This document shows, piece by piece, positions 57,565-64,000 of a stretch of DNA of 64,000 nucleotides. Under the pieces are notes generated by a model that was not told the origin of the DNA, did not search any database, and saw only the letters and a list, made by a program, of their open reading frames with translations. The stretch is from Spiroplasma alleghenense. Lineage in GTDB: Bacteria > Bacillota_I > Bacilli_A > Mycoplasmatales > Mycoplasmataceae. The position numbers and the translations under genes were made by a program. Location of the stretch: contig NZ_CP031376.1 in assembly GCF_003363775.1 (NCBI RefSeq), positions 1,240,001 through 1,304,000 of the forward strand, written 5' to 3'. How positions within the stretch are numbered: the first letter of the stretch is position 1; each line of letters starts with the position of its first letter.

Positions 57565-58467
57565 TTCACCCAAATGATTTAAAAAAGTTAAAGCCCCTTG
57601 ATGTTTAACGGCTTGGCAAGCAAATTGATTTGCCACTCTAACAATTTCGTTAAAGTCTAATTTTTCTCAATTTTGGCTTTTGTTTAATTGATTTAGCATC
57701 ATTGCAGCGAAAGCATCTCCAGCACCGGTTGTGTCAACCGCCTTAACTGAAGTTGATTCAATATTTTTCAATTGATTCTTGTAAATATATTTTGTGCCTT
57801 TTTCACCAAGAGTTACACAAATTAAGGCTTTAGGATTTAATTTATTTGCATTAATTAATTTAGCATTTAAATCGTCACCCTCAAATAGCATATCTAATTC
57901 TTCTTCACTGAATTTAACAAAATCTGCAACTTTAAAAAAGTTCAAGGCTTTAGTTTCAAATTCTGTCTCTTTACCGTTTCATAACTTATCACGGAAGTTG
58001 GGGTCAAAAGATATTTTTAAGTTCTTTTCAAGGCTTCATTTCAATAAATTCTGATAAGCTTTAAATAGTTCACCTTCCATCAATCCTGTGGCGCTTCCAA
58101 AATGTACTAAATTAACTTTGCTAAATTTTTCATCAAAATTAGTTGGTTCTAAATATTGATCAGCTCCACTTATAAATTCAAAATTTCTTTCTCCATTTTT
58201 ATCTAAACTAACCAAGGCTTGGGTAGTTTTTTGAGAATTCAATATTTGCACAAAATCATTTTCAACTTTATGCAATTCTAAATTGTCTAAAATTATTTTT
58301 CCATAATCATCATCTCCAATTGCTCCATAAAAATATACTTCACTTTCCAACCGACCTAAGCTGCAAGCCACATTAAAAGGAGCTCCTCCAGGATTTACTT
58401 TATAAGAATCATTGACTTGGTAAATATCTACTAAAGCTTCTCCAATACATAATATTTTATTTGCCAT
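57562..58467 (-). CDS. scrK: Fructokinase (PfkB family)
   Basis: 301 residues. GGAPFNVACSLGRL (sugar and N-terminal signature), the DPNFRDKLW block and VDTTGAGDAFAAMML (C-terminal signature with the catalytic Asp) are present. It phosphorylates the fructose set free by ScrB. The ATG directly abuts the scrB stop codon (TAA-ATG), so the two are coupled. Last gene of the sucrose operon. Confidence 0.92.
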
Positions 58468-59913
58468 TTATTTAATCTCCTGATTCTTTCATACTATATT
58501 TTGGTAATCGATTTCATAACCCTTTAATTGATAGAACACTGGATTTAAGTTTTTAAATTTAACAAATTCGTGATTCATTAAATAAAACCTTAAACTTATG
58601 ACATTCTCTCCATTATTGATAAATGCTTCAATTGAGCTGCGATCAACTAGTAATTGCATTGAACTAATTTTTTGTTTTAAAATAATTTTGTTTGGTAAGC
58701 TCTCTTCATCGGTTTTGGTACATCGACTTCGATCGATTTTTAAAACTTGGTTTTGATATTGAAAAATTATTTTTTCTTCATTTGAATTTAAAATTTCAAA
58801 TTCAAAATCTTGATTATTATTTTCAAACAACATCTCCAATAAACCGTTTTGATATTCAACTTGATTATCAAAAGACTTCAAAGGAGCAATTCTTAATTTT
58901 TTTATTTCTTCAACTGGGGTTTGAATTATTTTATTATCTTTTAATTTTAATTCTCTAACAATTGTTAAGTTGTTTGACCACATATTTTCATAAGTAATTT
59001 TTTGTTCTGAAGACGAATTACCATTTCAACCAATCAAAAGATTTCTATCACTATTGTTAAAAACTTGGGGTGCATAAAAATCATAGCCCCCATCTAGTTC
59101 TTGTCAGTTGGTGATTCCTTTAAATTTTTTATAATCCTTGTCAAAATCTCCAATTTGGTAGTAAACTTTATGCGAGCCATCTTTAAAGGAAATATTGCGT
59201 TCAGGAGAAACCATCAAAACTTTTTTATCACCAATACTAAAAAAGTTGGGACATTCTATCATATAGTTATCAAAAATATCTAGTTTAATGATATTTTTAA
59301 ATTCAAATGGTTGTTCCAATGAATTTGTTTCATGAATAGCGATTACACCTTCTTCTAAAAGATTTTGGGCCCCATTAATCATATAAAATTTATTATCATT
59401 GTTATTATAGTGAATTACTGGATCACGGAAATGACCGGTGAATTTTTTTTCATCAGTTTTAAATAAGACTTTTTTAATACCTATTTGTTTTTCAAAATCA
59501 AACTCGGCTTGAATAGTGTAACTACTACGAGTATTATTTTCTAAATATTTAATATTACCAGTATAATAAAATCTTAATTTATTATCTCAAACAAACGCAC
59601 TTCCAGAAAACACCCCAAAAGCATCTTCTTTAATACTTGGAGTTAAAACAATTCCGTGATACTTGTAATTGATAAAATCTCTGGTAGTATAAAGACTTCA
59701 AGATTTATTTTGGTGTTCAGGTGAAAATGGACAATTTTGCATGAAGATATAATAAACGCCTTGGAAGTATACTAAACCATTTGGATCGTTAACTAGTCCA
59801 GAAAAGCCTGATAAATGGAATTGATTATTATACCAATCATAAATCTTTAATTTGTGATATTTTTCAAAATCAGTTAAATCCTTATTTGATATTTTTTTGT
59901 ACTTATCTGACAT
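58468..59913 (-). CDS. scrB: Sucrose-6-phosphate hydrolase (GH32)
   Basis: 481 residues, normal for the family. All three GH32 acid motifs are seen: VNDPNG with nucleophile Asp43, HFRDPVI, and MIECPNFF with the acid/base Glu. It splits imported sucrose-6-phosphate into glucose-6-phosphate and fructose. The start follows AAGGAG and lies 11 bases after the GntR gene. Several internal TGA are Trp (QNKSWSL, TNWQEL, MWSNN is TGG). Confidence 0.93.
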
Positions 59914-59924
59914 TTGGCACTCCT

Positions 59925-60620
59925 TTACTTACGTCATTCAATAAATTCTCATTTAAAGAATTCGGGTTGATAAAAACTTTCACGATATTCAATTTGCTCA
60001 TTATACAAATCAAAAACCTTACCTTGATCAACAATGGCTTGATTGGTTTTATTATCGTTAAATCATTCACTGATTTTTAAATCATCAGTTTCTTTTTGAA
60101 AGTAGATTTTTTTGATAGCGTGACTGACCTTGGTTTTAGAATGGTTCTTCATAAAATTCATTAAGCCATTCTGTTTTAAAATTTCAAAATTGAAGTTTGC
60201 AAAAAATTTAGCATTCAATCAAGAGATTTGGAAAATAAAATCAATATCTTTTAAAAACCTTTTGACCTCAACTCGATAAACCTTGCTCCCACAAATGAAT
60301 CCGGTTCGCTTTTCTAAATTTTTATCAATCGTTATTAGCTCCGCTTTTAAATATTCACTTTTAGCATCAGGAAACATTTCACTAAAAGAAAACAAGATGT
60401 TATTTCTTGTTTTCTCACAAACTATAAAACCTTTTCCTTGATGCGCTTCAACTATATTTAAACTAACAAGTTTATCAAAAGCAATTCGAATTGGTTGATC
60501 ACTGTATTTAAAACGAGTTTTTAATCGATTCTGACTGGGTAGAGCCTCTCCTGCTTTAACCTGATCGGTTTTGATTAATTCTAATAAGTAGTCAAATACT
60601 ATCTTTCATTTCTTTTCCAT
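59925..60620 (-). CDS. GntR family regulator (HutC/TreR type)
   Basis: 231 residues. Winged-helix N-terminus (EALPSQNRLKTRFKYSDQPI, IRIAFDKLVSLNIVEAHQGKGF) with a UTRA-like C-terminal effector domain (KVYRVEVKRFLKDIDFIFQISWL). It sits between scrA and scrB and probably represses the operon by binding the palindrome upstream of scrA, released by a sugar phosphate. Start ATG 60620 was chosen because it gives the usual N-terminus. Confidence 0.85.
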
Positions 60621-60678
60621 TATATTTATCCTTTAATAAAATTATACTAAAAAATAATGTGATAAATTGGTATTAAAA

Positions 60679-62367
60679 TTATTGTTGAGTCTGAACTTTT
60701 AACTCATCTCCGTTAAAACTTACTAATGCATTTTTTCCTCATTTTGTATTTAACAACAAGAATGAGAATCCCGCAGTTGCACCCATCGAAATCAACATGG
60801 CAATTGTTACATGAATTCCCGGAGCTAAACTTGAGAAGGTCGCTGGAATATCATTTGCTGCAAAGTATTTTAGAGCTTCTGTGTTTGTTCAATCAAATTG
60901 CACCAATCCAATTCAACTAGCACTTCCCAAGCTATTGGCCACTGTGTGGGTCATCCCTAATCAATAACCCCCACAAGCAGATCCAGCAATTGCTGCTACT
61001 AAAAGCGGTTTAATCTGCAAGTTAACTCCAAACATCGCAGGTTCGGTTATTCCTAAGTGGGCTCCAAAAACCGCTGAAGCTGCAGTTGATTTTTGTTGTT
61101 TGTTTTTTATGTAGAAAATGGCAATTAAACATGCTGTTCCTTGTGCAATATTTGATACACAAGCCACTGGTGTAATAAATGAAAAGCTGTGTCCATATTG
61201 TAATTTGCTATCCATTAACAATTGAGCTTCGATTGGCAAAAATCCTTGGTGTAATCCCGTAATAACCAATAATGGGTATACCCCAGCAAATATCATACCC
61301 CCAAATCCAATTCCGTAGTAGTTGGTGTATTTGTATACCGCTGTGATTCCTATCGCAAGTCCTTTTCCGATGATTTGTCCCAAAGGACCAATTAATCAAA
61401 ATGCTATTCAAGTTGAAAATAATACGGTTACTAGTGGCACAACAATTATAGCAATTGCTTCTGGGGTAATTTTTCTTAATCCTTTTTCTAGATTAACTGA
61501 AAGGATTAAAACTAATAACACCGGAATAATTTGAGCTTGGTATCCAATTAGTTTAATTTCAAAGAAATTATTGGCAACTCCAGAGAAAATTGTGAAGTAA
61601 TAGCCAACAATTTCTTTTGGTTCTAGACCATTATTGGTTAAATTATTATTTGATAATCATTGATCAAAAGCATTTTTAACTTCTGCATCAATAACGCTTT
61701 GCGGAGTTCCTAATTCAAACCCCAACATGACCGGCGCCCCATTTGAATACGAATTTAGTAGGGCTGGAGCAATTAATATCATCCCCATACTCATTCCGAT
61801 AAATGGATTTCCCCCTCATTTTTTGGCAGCTGTATATCCTACAAAAGCAGGCAAACTACCAAGAATCGCTCCTCCAATAATATCTAATATTTGCAAGAAG
61901 CCGTTATTAACATCTAAGAACTGAGCAAATAAAGATTTAAATGCTAAAGACATTCCCCCAATGATGAATATTGGAATTAATGGAACAAAAATAGCAGCAA
62001 AGGAATTTAACCCTTTTTTAGTAATTTGCAAGCAATTTGATTGTCAACTTATCTCTTTATTTCACAACTTGGTCTTTCCTGCAACGTTTAAGTCAGAACC
62101 CACAGCGCTAACCCCGGCAATGTTTTGGTAACCTTTATATATTTTATCAACGGTTCCGGCACCAATTATCAATTGGTGCTGGTTGTCTTGTTTGTTATAG
62201 CCTTTAACATAAGTAATCTTTTTTAAATTTTCAAGATTAGCTAAGTTATCATCTTTCATAACAAAACGTAGTCGTGTTGCACAATGGAACATTTCAACAA
62301 TATTTTCAAATCCACCAATATTATCAACGATTTCTTGAGCAACTAAATTTCAGTCTAGTTTCTTCAT
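60679..62367 (-). CDS. scrA: PTS sucrose-type IIBC transporter
   Basis: 562 residues. IIB domain first, with the phosphorylated Cys in MFHCATRLRFVM; IIC domain with about ten membrane segments and GLHQGFLPIEAQ, FGAHLGITEPAMFGVN, the conserved TEPAxFG block. No IIA domain, so it must borrow the IIA of another system. First gene of the scr operon. GGAGG before ATG 62367. The specificity for sucrose is inferred from scrB and scrK. Confidence 0.88.
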
Positions 62368-62415
62368 TTGACCTCCTCCTATTAATATTCTAATTTTAAA
62401 TTATATTTTTTAGGC

Positions 62416-62431
62416 ACTTATAGTTATAAGT
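62416..62431. promoter_or_regulatory. Palindromic operator candidate ahead of scrA
   Basis: ACTTATAGTTATAAGT is a 7+2+7 palindrome, 49 bases upstream of the scrA start and next to a minus-strand TATAAT (62400-62405). Position and symmetry suit a GntR-type repressor encoded in the same operon. Confidence 0.6.
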
Positions 62432-62537
62432 TATATTTTTTGATTATCAGATGGGGGTAGATATTTTTTTAAAGATAAAGTTTTTATTTTGAATTTACAT
62501 AATCAAGGGTATAATAATTTTAATAAGGAATTTTATA

Positions 62538-63527
62538 ATGAAACCAAATTACGAGGAATTAAGAAAAACACTCAGCGAAGATTTAAAAAATATATTTATT
62601 GGGGAAAATAAGAAAATTAAGAAACCTAAATTTTGATTAGCTAATATAGGCGCAATTTTACTTGCTCCATCATTTGGAATTTTGGGAGCGGCAGCCATTT
62701 TTGCAATTCAAGGAGACTTTTCTGAGTTTTTTTTAGAACCAGCTTACTTATATATTCCAGCTTTAACATTCATACTAGGTTTGGGAATTGTGATTTTTTA
62801 CATAATAAAATGGCCTATTTTTGTAAAGAAAATGAGAAATTTAATTCCATTAGATAGATATTATCTGATGGCTTTAAATGCTAAAACAAATGAGAAAATA
62901 TTATCTTGTTCGATTGATAAAGAAAAATACCCGAGCGCCTACAGATTAAGGAACTGCCTAGGTGTAGAAAAAATTAATAATATTTGAAAAAGCGGATTAT
63001 TTTTAAATATTGAGACAGAAAAACACAAAATTTCATTTGGTTTCGAATTTTATGTAGATATGGGCAAGATGAAAGGTAGGCATTATTTGAATTATTTACA
63101 GGTTACTTCAACTGAAAATTTTGTTGAAAATGACTTAATTTTTTATACAAAAAAACACAATTATAGTGATGCAAGCTTATCTGAAATTAATTTGGAATCT
63201 AAAGAATTTAATGATGAATTTAATTTATATGGTTTAGATCAGATTGAGGCTAGAAAAATAATGAATCCCAAGGTTATGAAAAAAATCTTAGATTATTTTA
63301 AAAACTCAGAGCAAGCTTTACCTTTATTGGTGGTTTTTAAAAAAACAGATATTTACATGCGTCTCAAAACTTTTAAAAGCGAACATTCAGAATTAATAAA
63401 AATGGCAGACTTTAAATTTAGCAATAATTTAACACAACTTGAATCAAATATTTTTGATAAAGTTATTAGTGAAGTTGAAGATTTAAATAGCGTTCTTGAT
63501 TTTCTAAGAATTTCAGATTTCATTTAG
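62538..63527 (+). CDS. DUF3137-like membrane protein
   Basis: 329 residues. Two membrane segments near the N-terminus (ANIGAILLAPSFGILGAAAI; LYIPALTFILGLGIVIFYII) and a C-terminal block LESKEFNDEFNLYGLDQIEARKIMNPKVMKKI, which is the recognisable part of the DUF3137 family. Such genes are often beside lemA, but no lemA is visible here. Function unknown. Confidence 0.75.
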
Positions 63528-63625
63528 TTTTTAAATCAAAACATAGGAAACTTTTTTTCTATTTTTTCATAAAAAACGGAATTTTTATTGATTTCTTTAT
63601 AAAAAACCTTTACTATAATCTTATG

Positions 63626-63639
63626 CTGTAATATTACAG
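63626..63639. promoter_or_regulatory. 14-base perfect palindrome ahead of the RDD-like gene
   Basis: CTGTAATATTACAG reads the same on both strands and lies 7 bases after a TATAAT (63614-63619), so it covers the probable transcription start. The -35 is unclear (TTGATT at 63588 is 20 bases away). Candidate operator. Confidence 0.5.
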
Positions 63640-63662
63640 TTATAGAAAAAAGAGGAATTATT

Positions 63663-63989
63663 TTGACAGCAGCAGGATTTTGAAGACGTTTAGCAGCAAC
63701 GCTAATTGAAATGCTTCTAGTAGCAGTAACTTTTGGGATTTACTTTATTTTTAAAATTATTTGATTCTGTAAAGGACAACCAAACTTAGGAATGAGAACA
63801 TTAGGATTAGGTTATGAACCAGGAAAAGGAAAAATGCTAATGCTTTTCTTATTCATGTTCATTGTTACTCCATTAATGTATGGGGCATCATTTGGAATTG
63901 TTTGAATTATTGATATTGTAAGAATTTGTATGAAAAAAGGTACTTTTGCTGAAGCATGAGCACAAAACTTCATCGTTAAAACTTCTTAA
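63663..63989 (+). CDS. Small RDD-family-like membrane protein
   Basis: 108 residues, too broken by TGA to be seen under the standard code (five TGA = Trp). FWRRLAATLIEMLLV is the RDD pattern (Arg-Arg in place of R...D), followed by one long hydrophobic helix, the NLGMRTLGLGY loop and a second helix. The start is taken as the TTG at 63663, seven bases after GAGG; no ATG exists before the RRL motif. Function unknown; RDD proteins are thought to be small ion transporters. Confidence 0.7.
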
Positions 63990-64000
63990 TTAAAAGAAAT

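Noticed and set aside
1-64000. tRNA, rRNA, riboswitch and CRISPR elements
   Set aside because: Intergenic regions are short and AT-rich; I saw no cloverleaf, conserved rRNA segment, T-box or regularly spaced direct repeat. A covariance-model scan would be needed to exclude small RNAs.

Overview
The window is a low-GC Mollicutes chromosome segment that must be read with translation table 4 (UGA = Trp). With the standard code almost every gene breaks into pieces; with UGA as Trp the pieces join in one frame into full-length proteins. Gene content (a large MOLPALP-like lipoprotein family, a sucrose PTS operon, an IS3-family element) fits the Entomoplasma/Mesoplasma/Williamsoniiplasma group. That placement is from memory of gene content, not from a search.

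Region 1 (1-44.3 kb): an array of 18 related lipoprotein genes, all on the minus strand. One is cut by the window edge and one carries a frameshift. Each encodes about 600 residues behind a near-invariant MKKLL(S/T)IL...(A/S)C lipoprotein signal, and most have their own promoter and their own hairpin terminator. The array is interrupted by an ABC exporter (2.5-4.5 kb), an IS3-family element (20.6-21.9 kb), an ABC-2 exporter with a small secreted protein (30.0-33.0 kb), a SocA/DUF4065-like gene (33.2 kb), and a D-2-hydroxyacid dehydrogenase plus AEC carrier pair (40.1-42.3 kb). Ten lipoprotein promoters share one layout: -35 TTGACT, T, (TA)n, CT, so that the -10 TATACT is the end of the TA tract. 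The spacer is 2n-3 bases. n = 10 gives the ideal 17 bases (four genes), n = 9 gives 15 (three genes), n = 12 gives 21 (one gene), and two tracts have degenerated to 33 and to a fixed 17. This is the architecture of a slipped-strand phase-variation switch acting through promoter spacing.

Region 2 (44.4-52.3 kb): a RecB/Cas4-like nuclease gene, then a plus-strand DNA-defence island: HNH endonuclease, C5-cytosine methyltransferase, an unrecognised 210-residue protein, a MORC/MutL-like GHKL ATPase, a Z1-type superfamily II helicase and a PD-(D/E)XK nuclease. The last five genes overlap by 1-11 bases. This matches the restriction-modification-linked MORC/Z1 systems predicted by comparative genomics.

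Region 3 (52.4-64 kb): sugar metabolism. An RpiR-type regulator precedes a fructose-type PTS IIABC gene whose end overlaps a MalY/PatB-like C-S lyase and is followed by ridA. An ASCH-domain gene then faces a minus-strand sucrose operon (scrA IIBC, GntR regulator, scrB, scrK) with a palindromic operator candidate at its head. A DUF3137 membrane protein and a small RDD-like membrane protein close the window. No rRNA, tRNA or CRISPR array was seen.
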